DNA of 10,640 bases from Helicostylum pulchrum (lineage: Eukaryota; Mucoromycota; Mucoromycetes; Mucorales; Mucoraceae). The notes under the pieces were generated by a model. That model had not been told where the DNA came from and searched no databases. It saw only the letters and a list, made by a program, of their open reading frames with translations. Of this stretch, positions 1 to 5,836 are shown in pieces (the first letter of the stretch is position 1; each line of letters opens with the position of its first letter). The stretch is from the NCBI GenBank assembly GCA_025677825.1, contig JAIXMO010000156.1, positions 1-10,640 of the forward strand, read 5' to 3'. Made by a program: the position numbers and the translations under genes.

Positions 1-21
1 CCTTATTCTACACTCCCATTT
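1..21 (+). repeat. 3' tail of the 5' LTR (rest outside window)
   Basis: Positions 1-21 are identical to 5181-5201 at the end of the 3' LTR. After that the copies differ: the 5' copy runs on ACCACATTT while the 3' copy runs into CACTACGGCG. The true LTR end is uncertain. Candidates with a CA end are position 12 (…CTACA), 18 (…TCCCA) and 27 (…ACCACA). The last would give the classical TGT…ACA pair, with the 3' copy truncated by the neighbouring insertion. Confidence 0.8.
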
Positions 22-25
22 ACCA
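16..25 (+). other. Candidate self-priming primer-binding site
   Basis: The ten bases CCATTTACCA are the perfect reverse complement of TGGTAAATGG at 5052-5061 in the 3' LTR (and so presumably in the missing 5' LTR). No TGG-starting tRNA-type primer site follows the LTR. Fungal chromoviruses of the Tf1/sushi group prime reverse transcription by folding the 5' end of their own mRNA onto a site next to the LTR, and this pair has that geometry. A TATA-like stretch at 5015-5024 would place a transcript start near 5052. A better TATA box at 5062-5069 argues against this, so the call is tentative. Confidence 0.35.
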
Positions 26-51
26 CATTTTTTACTGTGAATTCTTTCGTA

Positions 52-231
52 ATGTCTAACTCTCAAGAACCTAACTCTACTCAAGCAATCGCTAATAATA
101 GTGAACATATTGCTGCTTCTGAATCTCCTCTTTCTCAGTACCAACCTATGGAAGATGTTGCTTCTGATGTCTCTATGAATCTTTCTCCTGGTATTGACGA
201 AGATCTTAAAGAAACTGCAAAGCAAACTTAG
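52..231 (+). CDS. N-terminal part of Gag, phase-broken from the main frame
   Basis: The first ATG after the LTR (52) opens a 59-residue frame ending TAG at 229-231. It is Ser/Asn/Glu-rich and acidic, with no recognised domain, like the variable N-termini of Gag proteins in such elements. The long gag-pol frame is in another phase, open from 210 on and with no ATG of its own near its start, so the two overlap by 22 bases (210-231). This should be the start of Gag, joined to the long frame by one of three routes. A single-base deletion (for instance in the A run at 224-226) would break it. A -1 shift is possible, but no standard slippery heptamer is seen in the right phase. A 41-base GT-AG intron at 191-231 would join the frames exactly, but is shorter than any other intron here. 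I favour a disabling indel. Confidence 0.6.
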   Translation: MSNSQEPNSTQAIANNSEHIAASESPLSQYQPMEDVASDVSMNLSPGIDEDLKETAKQT

Positions 232-236
232 TTAAT

Positions 237-3200
237 TTGAAAAATAAGTACTCTATTGTCTATGGTCACTACTTAGCTTATCAAAAGGTTAACTCTGACT
301 CTGAAAATACTAGAAACGCATTTGCTGTCTACAAGGATGCTGAAAAGCAATATCTTGATGCTAAAGATGCTCTAGCTATTTTTACATCCATTCATGAACC
401 CATCAAGATGCAAGATGAAAAAAAGTTTTCTTTGGTACCTGCAAGTCTCCCTTTCCTCCAGCTCAAGACGGACATTGTTTTGCATAAGAAGAACCAAGAA
501 ATCTTTGACTCGGTATATGACTTTTGTACGCAATTTCAAACAGTGTTGGAAGCTTATTCTTTAAGCATTGATGATCATTGGGAAAGACTTTTGCCTATGT
601 CATTGAACAAAGAAGAACGATCTTGGTTTAATGAGAAGTTAAGAAACAAGGCTTTTTCTTGGTTGGAAGCTCGTGATCGTATCTTGGACCACTTCGATAC
701 ACCTTATCGTAAGTTTTTATTGATGGTGAAAGTTTGGACCTTGAAACAACAATCAGGTGAATCAACTCGTACTTTTGCTGCCAAATTTCAGAATTTAAGA
801 AGACAGGCAGATCTCCACGATGGTTTACAACTTGTTCTTTGTTTCTGGTGTGCTCTTCGTGAGTCGGTACGTCGGGTTGCTTCTGTTGCAGTCTCCTCTC
901 AATATGGTAGCAAACTACCTGCAAAAATTGAAGCTATGATTGATTTAGTAATCGCGTCTACCAACGACACTGACTTGTTCTCTTCCTCTTCTTCTGGTTT
1001 CTCTTCTGGTACTCCTAGTGATAAGGGTAACAATGAGCGTTATAATCGTAAACGCAGTTCCCAATCTTTTTCTTCTGCTGGTAAAGACTTTAATCAGTCT
1101 AGTAAAGCTTATCCTTCCTCTTCTTCCTCTTCTTCTGCTGCACAAAAAAAATACACGTACTGTGATGAGCCTTGGTTTCACGGTCATCGTTGTGAGGCAT
1201 TTGTTAAAGCAAAGAAGCCTAAGGTATCAAGAATGGCTCGTCGAAGTGATACTCCTGATACTACTGATGAAGACAGTACCATGGAAGATGGTAACAATAG
1301 TAATGACGATGAAGACAATGAGCATCGTTTAGCTCAACTAGCTCTTGAATGTAAGTCTAAACTAAAAAAAGATAAAAGAGTAAATAAAGTTGTGACTAAT
1401 AACATAACCTTTCCTATTTTAATTAATAATTCTTATAGAACGACTGCTTTACTTGATTGTGGCGCTGTTTTCAGTTCAGTAGACGTGAAATTCTGTAAAG
1501 AAAATAAAATAAATATAAATTATATAAAACATATCAATAAAAACCTAGTTAATAAGAGTAATCAATACAAATATTTTATAAAATTAGCGGATAATGATGT
1601 GTATACCAAAAGGATCGGAACTTGTACTTTAACAGTTAGCTGTAATAGTAAAACTCTAAAAAAAGAATTTGAAGTAATGAATTTAACCGATGATAATAAC
1701 GAATTTTCGATAAGCATTGGTACTGATTATATGTCATCACTAGGCATGGGCATTTATGGTTTACCAACTTCATATGATGATCATGATTCCACTCAAGATG
1801 TCATTGAAGCTGATAGACGATATAACAATAAGAGCGAATTATTAGAAGCAATTGATACAGAAAACTCAGCTCGTGAAAAGTGTCCTGCATGTGAGCCTAA
1901 TGAATATAATGCAGCTATGGAATTTATAGACAAATATATAAAATTAAATCAATCCATTCCTAAAGGTGTATTCTGTACAGTACCTGAAAGTGTTGTATGT
2001 TTAGATACTCCTACTGATGTAACAGCATATAAAAAACCTTACCCAATTGCTTTAAAAATGCATAAGGTTATTGATGATCAGATAGCTGAATGGATTGACC
2101 TTGGTATTATTGAAAGAGCACCTGCTAACACTGAATGGAATACTCCTCTCACTGTTGTAAAGAAAACTGATGGCAAAGGAAATATAACAGGATATCGTGT
2201 ATGTCATGACCCACGTCACATAAATGCTTTACTTAAAACAGTTGATAGAATGCCTTTACCAATAATCAGTGAGCTCTTTGAAGATTTAAAAGGTGCATCT
2301 GTTTATTCAACACTTGATTTGAAATCTGCTTTTAATTCTTTAAAATTAAATCCAGCCGACTGTCATAAACTGGCGTTTACTTGGAAGGGTGTTCAATACC
2401 AACCTATTGGCACTGTCTTTGGTATTCGTCATGTAAGTTCTCAATTTCAAAGAACAATGAGCATTGTATTGGATGGTTTACCATTTGTAAGATACTTTGT
2501 TGATGACATTGTTTGCGCAAGCAATTCTGTTGAAGAACATAAGGATCATCTTAAGCAAGTCATCCAAAGATTAACTGATGTAAACCTCAAGTTAAATCCG
2601 GCCAAATGCTGTCTATTTCAATCTGAAATTTATCTGCTTGGTTTTAGAATTTCACCACAAGGTATTAGTATGGATCGACGTAAATTAGTAAATGTCATTG
2701 AGTTTCCTACTCCCAAATCAGGACACGACATAATGAGGTACGCTGGGCTTATCAATTATTTCCGAAACTTAATTCCAAAAGTTTCAACTATGATGGCACC
2801 ACTTGATAAATTAAGAAATGAAAAATCCCTTGATAAACTTTGGAATAATACACATCAAGCTGCTTTTGACAATCTGAAAAAAGCGCTCTTAAATGACGTT
2901 ATTTTATCCTACCCTGATATGAATGCTCCCTTCTATATAAGTTGTGATGCTTCTCTAACAGGAATTGGATCAGCATTGTGGCAGAAAGTAGATGGTAAAA
3001 TAAAGTATATTTCTTTTATTGCAAAAAGTTTGTCAAAAAGTGAACGTAGATATTCTGCGTGTAAACGTGAGTTATTAGCTCTTGTTTTTTCTCTTAAACG
3101 TTTTCACAAGTACATCTATGGTTCTGTATTTACACTATTCACAGACAATAAAGCTTTAACCTATATCCATACCCAACGTACGGCCAACCCTATGCTTGTT

Positions 3201-4832
3201 TCGTGGTTTGATACAATTCTCCAGTACGATTTTCGTATAATTCATTTACCTGGCATTGATAATATCTTACCTGATACTTTGTCCCGGTTATTTGAAACGC
3301 CTTCAACCCAGTCAAATGAATTGGGTGGGGATAAAACATATAAAAATAAAATAGTAATGAGAAATAGTGCTGCTAGATTGGAAAACTTACCAAGTATAAC
3401 TAGTGGTGAATATTTCACACCTCCTTCACAAAAAGAACGTGATGACCTTTTGAAACTTGAACACCTCAAGGGGCACTTCGGTGAGGAGGCATTACTAAAC
3501 GCCATCAAAAGAAAAGGCATATACTGGACTAACATTAAAAAAGATGCAAATGATTTGATACAAGCATGTGTTCAATGCCAACGTCATGTAATCACACGTA
3601 AGGGATTTAACCCATTAAGACCTGTACTTGCAACACTTCCTGGTGAAGCATGGGGAATTGATCTCACTGGTCCTTTCATTTGTTCTAAACAAGGTAATCA
3701 GTATTTGTTAGTAATGATAGACATAGCTTCAAAATATTACGTTTTAAAAGCTATACCAGATAAATCAGCTACGACTGTGTGTAACGAACTATTAAACGTG
3801 ATTTGCACTTTTGGTCCATTTAAAAAACTACAGAGCGATCATGGTTCCGAATTCGTCAATAAAATAATGACTACAATCAGAAAGCACATTGCGTTTGATC
3901 ATGCTTTAATTTCTGTGTACCATCCAAGAAGTAATGGCGCTTCAGAAAGAGCTGTTCAATCTGCTGTTAAGACCATAAAAAAACAAATAAATGGTAATGT
4001 TGCCGATTGGGACTGTAAGGTTGCTCCAACACAGCTATTCTTAAATAGCAAGTATAATATAAGAACAAAAAGTACTCCATTCTCGTTAATGTTCGGCAGG
4101 AATCCAAATGACTTCGAAGACTTTAGTCAGGAAAAAGATATAAAAGCAACGCGTAAAATAAATGACGATCTACACAATAAGATACGTCACATGACGGAGA
4201 TTGTTTATCCTGCTATATATGAACAAGTAAAACAGGTCACAGATAAGCAGAAATCTAAATTTGATGCCAAACATAAAATGATTGACATTCCTAATGGCTC
4301 AAAAGTAATGATTTTAATAACTGACAGACAAAGTAAATTGGATCCACATTATAAGGGTTATTATACTACTGTTAGAAAAACTGCAGCTGGCACATATGTA
4401 CTTAAAAATGAACAAGGATTTCTTGAACCAAGAAATTATCCTCCTTCACTACTAAAAGTAACATCAAATAATATAATTAAAGATGATAATTATTTTGAAG
4501 TTGAGGCAATTATAGGTCATAAATATGACAAAAATAAAAACAGTTACCTATATAAATGTAAATGGTTAAACTATGATGAATCCTTTAATTCCTGGGAGCC
4601 ACCTTCTAACTTCACAGATCCTAAATTCATAACTGAATACTGGCGAAGAATTGGTGAAATACCTGAAAGTATAACTGCTGTAAATAAAGCGAATAAAAAG
4701 TTATTGGAACAAATTAAAGATCAAAATAACACAATAACTTCTAAACCAGTTAAAAGAACAAGATCGACAGAGCAAAATAAGTCTCAGCTCATAAATGCTA
4801 ATAAGCGTAAAAAGAGTAGAAGATCACTATAG
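237..4832 (+). CDS. Gag-Pol polyprotein of a chromovirus (Gag, PR, RT, RNase H, IN, chromodomain)
   Basis: One 1531-codon frame encodes the retrotransposon proteins; residue numbers count from 237, which is TTG and not a real start. Gag capsid is at about 110-240, followed by two serine runs. The zinc knuckle (C309, H317, C319) has Tyr306 in place of its first Cys. The protease motif at 407-409 is Asp-Cys-Gly instead of DSG/DTG. RT at about 625-800 has D694 and the FVDD box (D756, D757). RNase H at about 890-1050 has D904, E945 and D970. Integrase has the zinc finger H1076, H1080, C1111, C1114 and a catalytic triad D1142, D1201, E1237 with the canonical D58D35E spacing. A GPY/F-like module (reads GYY) follows. 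The chromodomain at about 1419-1470 keeps the aromatic cage F1420, W1443, Y1446. The tail is basic and could be a nuclear localisation signal. RT and IN look functional; Gag and PR look damaged. The 5' part of gag uses C/T-rich codons and is less AT-rich than pol. Confidence 0.92.
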   Translation: MKNKYSIVYGHYLAYQKVNSDSENTRNAFAVYKDAEKQYLDAKDALAIFTSIHEPIKMQDEKKFSLVPASLPFLQLKTDIVLHKKNQEIFDSVYDFCTQFQTVLEAYSLSIDDHWERLLPMSLNKEERSWFNEKLRNKAFSWLEARDRILDHFDTPYRKFLLMVKVWTLKQQSGESTRTFAAKFQNLRRQADLHDGLQLVLCFWCALRESVRRVASVAVSSQYGSKLPAKIEAMIDLVIASTNDTDLFSSSSSGFSSGTPSDKGNNERYNRKRSSQSFSSAGKDFNQSSKAYPSSSSSSSAAQKKYTYCDEPWFHGHRCEAFVKAKKPKVSRMARRSDTPDTTDEDSTMEDGNNSNDDEDNEHRLAQLALECKSKLKKDKRVNKVVTNNITFPILINNSYRTTALLDCGAVFSSVDVKFCKENKININYIKHINKNLVNKSNQYKYFIKLADNDVYTKRIGTCTLTVSCNSKTLKKEFEVMNLTDDNNEFSISIGTDYMSSLGMGIYGLPTSYDDHDSTQDVIEADRRYNNKSELLEAIDTENSAREKCPACEPNEYNAAMEFIDKYIKLNQSIPKGVFCTVPESVVCLDTPTDVTAYKKPYPIALKMHKVIDDQIAEWIDLGIIERAPANTEWNTPLTVVKKTDGKGNITGYRVCHDPRHINALLKTVDRMPLPIISELFEDLKGASVYSTLDLKSAFNSLKLNPADCHKLAFTWKGVQYQPIGTVFGIRHVSSQFQRTMSIVLDGLPFVRYFVDDIVCASNSVEEHKDHLKQVIQRLTDVNLKLNPAKCCLFQSEIYLLGFRISPQGISMDRRKLVNVIEFPTPKSGHDIMRYAGLINYFRNLIPKVSTMMAPLDKLRNEKSLDKLWNNTHQAAFDNLKKALLNDVILSYPDMNAPFYISCDASLTGIGSALWQKVDGKIKYISFIAKSLSKSERRYSACKRELLALVFSLKRFHKYIYGSVFTLFTDNKALTYIHTQRTANPMLVSWFDTILQYDFRIIHLPGIDNILPDTLSRLFETPSTQSNELGGDKTYKNKIVMRNSAARLENLPSITSGEYFTPPSQKERDDLLKLEHLKGHFGEEALLNAIKRKGIYWTNIKKDANDLIQACVQCQRHVITRKGFNPLRPVLATLPGEAWGIDLTGPFICSKQGNQYLLVMIDIASKYYVLKAIPDKSATTVCNELLNVICTFGPFKKLQSDHGSEFVNKIMTTIRKHIAFDHALISVYHPRSNGASERAVQSAVKTIKKQINGNVADWDCKVAPTQLFLNSKYNIRTKSTPFSLMFGRNPNDFEDFSQEKDIKATRKINDDLHNKIRHMTEIVYPAIYEQVKQVTDKQKSKFDAKHKMIDIPNGSKVMILITDRQSKLDPHYKGYYTTVRKTAAGTYVLKNEQGFLEPRNYPPSLLKVTSNNIIKDDNYFEVEAIIGHKYDKNKNSYLYKCKWLNYDESFNSWEPPSNFTDPKFITEYWRRIGEIPESITAVNKANKKLLEQIKDQNNTITSKPVKRTRSTEQNKSQLINANKRKKSRRSL
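974..1143 (+). repeat. Serine-coding TCT/TCC low-complexity tracts in gag
   Basis: Two stretches, near 980-1012 and 1110-1140, consist mostly of TCT, TCC and CTT triplets and encode serine runs in the linker between the Gag capsid and the zinc knuckle. Such linkers are commonly disordered. The triplet repeats probably expanded by slippage. They also generate the long spurious open frames seen on both strands here. Confidence 0.7.
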
Positions 4833-4856
4833 ATCTTGTCGGTGTAGTTCACACCT

Positions 4857-4868
4857 GGGTGGGGAGAA
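4857..4868 (+). other. Polypurine tract, plus-strand primer site
   Basis: GGGTGGGGAGAA lies immediately before the TGT that opens the 3' LTR, 25 bases after the gag-pol stop. One T interrupts the purines. Its position exactly at the LTR boundary is what is expected for the RNase H-resistant primer that starts plus-strand DNA synthesis. Confidence 0.85.
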
Positions 4869-4981
4869 TGTCGTGATCTGGGATATAATTATTAAAATTA
4901 ACTAGACACACTTACATCATAGTCAAAGACTAGTATATTAAATGAAGCTAAGTAATATAAACTAAAAGTCTATCATATAAA

Positions 4982-5007
4982 TTACATCATGAAATGATAT
5001 AATGTAA
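4982..5007 (+). repeat. Hairpin-forming inverted repeat in U3 of the LTR
   Basis: TTACAT (4982-4987) pairs with ATGTAA (5002-5007). Inside it, ATCAT (4986-4990) pairs with ATGAT (4994-4998) around GAA; the two pairings overlap slightly. It lies just upstream of the presumed promoter and could be a factor-binding palindrome or chance in AT-rich DNA. Confidence 0.4.
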
Positions 5008-5061
5008 AGACACTAATAAATATAGCTTACTAAAAATACTTAGTGTCTCTTTGGTAAATGG

Positions 5062-5069
5062 TATAAATA
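5062..5069 (+). promoter_or_regulatory. Candidate TATA box of the LTR promoter
   Basis: TATAAATA is the best TATA match in the LTR and would place transcription start at about 5090-5100. A weaker candidate, AATAAATATA at 5015-5024, would instead start transcripts near 5052, which is what the self-priming model needs. The sequence alone does not choose between them. Confidence 0.45.
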
Positions 5070-5115
5070 CAACCTTAGAACAGGATTCTTATAATCCTCA
5101 GATCTCTTTTTATAT

Positions 5116-5121
5116 AATAAA
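5116..5121 (+). terminator. Candidate poly(A) signal in the LTR
   Basis: AATAAA lies about 50 bases after the TATAAATA box and 80 bases before the LTR end. That is a plausible place for the signal ending the element's transcript in the 3' LTR. AT-rich composition makes chance matches likely. Confidence 0.4.
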
Positions 5122-5201
5122 ACACTTTAATCCAGTCTCACAGTATTTATACTTGACCCTCTCTTTTATTATATATATATCCTTATTCTACACTCCCATT
5201 T

Positions 5202-5224
5202 CACTACGGCGAAATAAAGCGCTT
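5202..5224 (+). repeat. Putative terminal inverted repeat of the CACTA-like element
   Basis: It opens CACTACGGCG and runs into the palindrome AAGCGCTT (5217-5224). The pentamer and the position at a sharp homology break suggest a transposon terminus. No inverted partner is in the window, so the repeat length is a guess. Confidence 0.55.
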
Positions 5225-5458
5225 ATCGCTAATCACTGGCGCTTCTGCAAGCACTGGAGTGCTTAGGGAAGCGCTGGTGATTAAGAAATGGCAGGTGGAA
5301 AAATAAATAATCACTGACTTTTCAATTTCCGAACTTTAAGCCCAGATTTACTTTTTTTTTTCTCAAAATGAAAAAAAAAAATGCTAGTAAGAACAACTTT
5401 CTCGAAAAAAAAAAGAACAAAGTCGTTCGTCCAGCACTGGTGATTAATTTATCACTGG
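5217..5458. repeat. Subterminal repeat cluster (TAATCAC/GTGATTA) with nested palindrome
   Basis: The heptamer TAATCAC occurs at 5230-5236 and 5308-5314. Its inverse GTGATTA occurs at 5277-5283 and 5440-5446, and a one-base variant (TTATCACTGG) lies at about 5449-5458. Most copies adjoin CTGG, and GCGCT/GCACT flanks recur. From 5230 to 5283 they form a nested palindrome: TAATCAC with GTGATTA outside, CGCTT with AAGCG next, and a perfect AAGCACT (5249-5255) with AGTGCTT (5258-5264) around GG at the centre. In plant CACTA elements, short subterminal repeats in both orientations are bound by an element-encoded protein before cutting. The same role is inferred here. Confidence 0.65.
5391..5428. 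repeat. Imperfect inverted repeat
   Basis: GAACAACTTT (5391-5400) pairs with AAAGTCGTTC (5419-5428) with one mismatch, around an 18-base A-rich loop. It sits between the two groups of subterminal repeats and may be part of the same terminal structure, or just folded low-complexity DNA. Confidence 0.35.
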
Positions 5459-5827
5459 TTTTTTTTGCTTCTTTTTGTTATTGTTATTTTAATAGTCCGG
5501 TTGACAAAATACTATATATATGAGCTTTTTTTTATGCACCATTACTATTTAATTACAACCACTTTAATTTTCTTTTTCTTAATTCTAAATGAATACCACA
5601 ATTAACCGCAGTAGTAAAATAACCGCAACTCGCTACTGATTAAATTATTTGAAACATCGAGACCTTCACCAAGAATCTTTATTACAATAGACATCACCCT
5701 AGAAATAGAAAGTCACGTTAAGGGTTTTTGGAAATAAAACCATCTTTTATTTTTTTTGGAAACAAAACACTTTTTTATTAACTTTTTTTTTATTAAAAGA
5801 AAAAAAAAACTACTACTACTACTACAA
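5459..5827. other. Gene-free stretch: 3' untranslated region of the transposase gene and low-complexity DNA
   Basis: No coding frame is supported here. The stretch is rich in long T and A runs (for example 5525-5533, 5751-5758, 5783-5790 and 5800-5809). Read on the minus strand it lies downstream of the transposase stop codon and holds several AATAAA signals. A loose repeat of AACCGCA occurs near 5604 and 5622. Nothing else is recognisable. Confidence 0.6.
5774..5779 (-). terminator. Candidate poly(A) signal of the transposase gene
   Basis: TTTATT on the plus strand reads AATAAA on the minus strand, about 50 bases after the stop codon at 5828-5830. A second copy lies at 5746-5751. Position is suitable, but such hexamers are common in AT-rich DNA. 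Confidence 0.35.
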
Positions 5828-5836
5828 CTACAACAA
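5809..5836. repeat. ACT/ACA trinucleotide repeat at the transposase stop codon
   Basis: Five ACT units followed by mixed ACA/ACT units. On the minus strand this gives the stop TAG at 5828-5830, then TTG, then five more in-frame TAG codons at 5822, 5819, 5816, 5813 and 5810. Repeat slippage by whole triplets could not cause read-through here. Confidence 0.75.

Larger units (their letters stand above)
1..5201 (+). mobile_element. Ty3/Gypsy chromovirus LTR retrotransposon, 5' end cut by window
   Basis: The element has an internal Gag-protease-RT-RNase H-integrase-chromodomain order, which defines the chromovirus branch of Ty3/Gypsy (Metaviridae). Its last 333 bases (4869-5201) are a 3' LTR starting TGTCGTGATC, directly after a polypurine tract. 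The first 21 bases of the window repeat the end of that LTR exactly (1-21 equals 5181-5201), so the window starts inside the 5' LTR and the missing part is about 310 bases. No target-site duplication can be read: the left flank is outside the window and the right flank is occupied by a CACTA-like terminus. Gag carries a phase break and two key residues are altered, so this copy is probably mobile only with help in trans, if at all. Confidence 0.93.
4869..5201 (+). repeat. 3' LTR
   Basis: The LTR starts TGTCGTGATC right after the polypurine tract and ends with the 21 bases repeated at 1-21. It is at least 333 bases long, AT-rich, with an alternating TA run at about 5168-5180. Within it are a possible TATA box (5062-5069), a poly(A) signal (5116-5121) and a small hairpin (4982-5007). 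The terminal bases may have been displaced by the CACTA-like insertion that begins at 5202. Confidence 0.9.

Noticed and set aside
33..40. TACTGTGA complementary to 5138-5145 as an alternative self-priming site
   Set aside because: Only eight bases, no suitable promoter spacing, and weaker than the 10-base pair at 16-25.
628..924. Minus-strand 98-codon frame inside gag
   Set aside because: Antisense shadow of the Gag capsid region; no domain and no independent context.
945..1332. Overlapping open frames on both strands in the serine-rich linker of gag
   Set aside because: They arise from TCT/TCC triplet tracts, which lack stops in several frames; the products are Leu/Ile- or Arg-rich low complexity.
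3242..3535. Minus-strand 97-codon frame between RNase H and integrase
   Set aside because: Antisense shadow of a well-supported coding region.
5051..5266. Plus-strand frame crossing the end of the 3' LTR into the transposon terminus
   Set aside because: It spans the junction of two different elements and has no recognisable protein features; chance.
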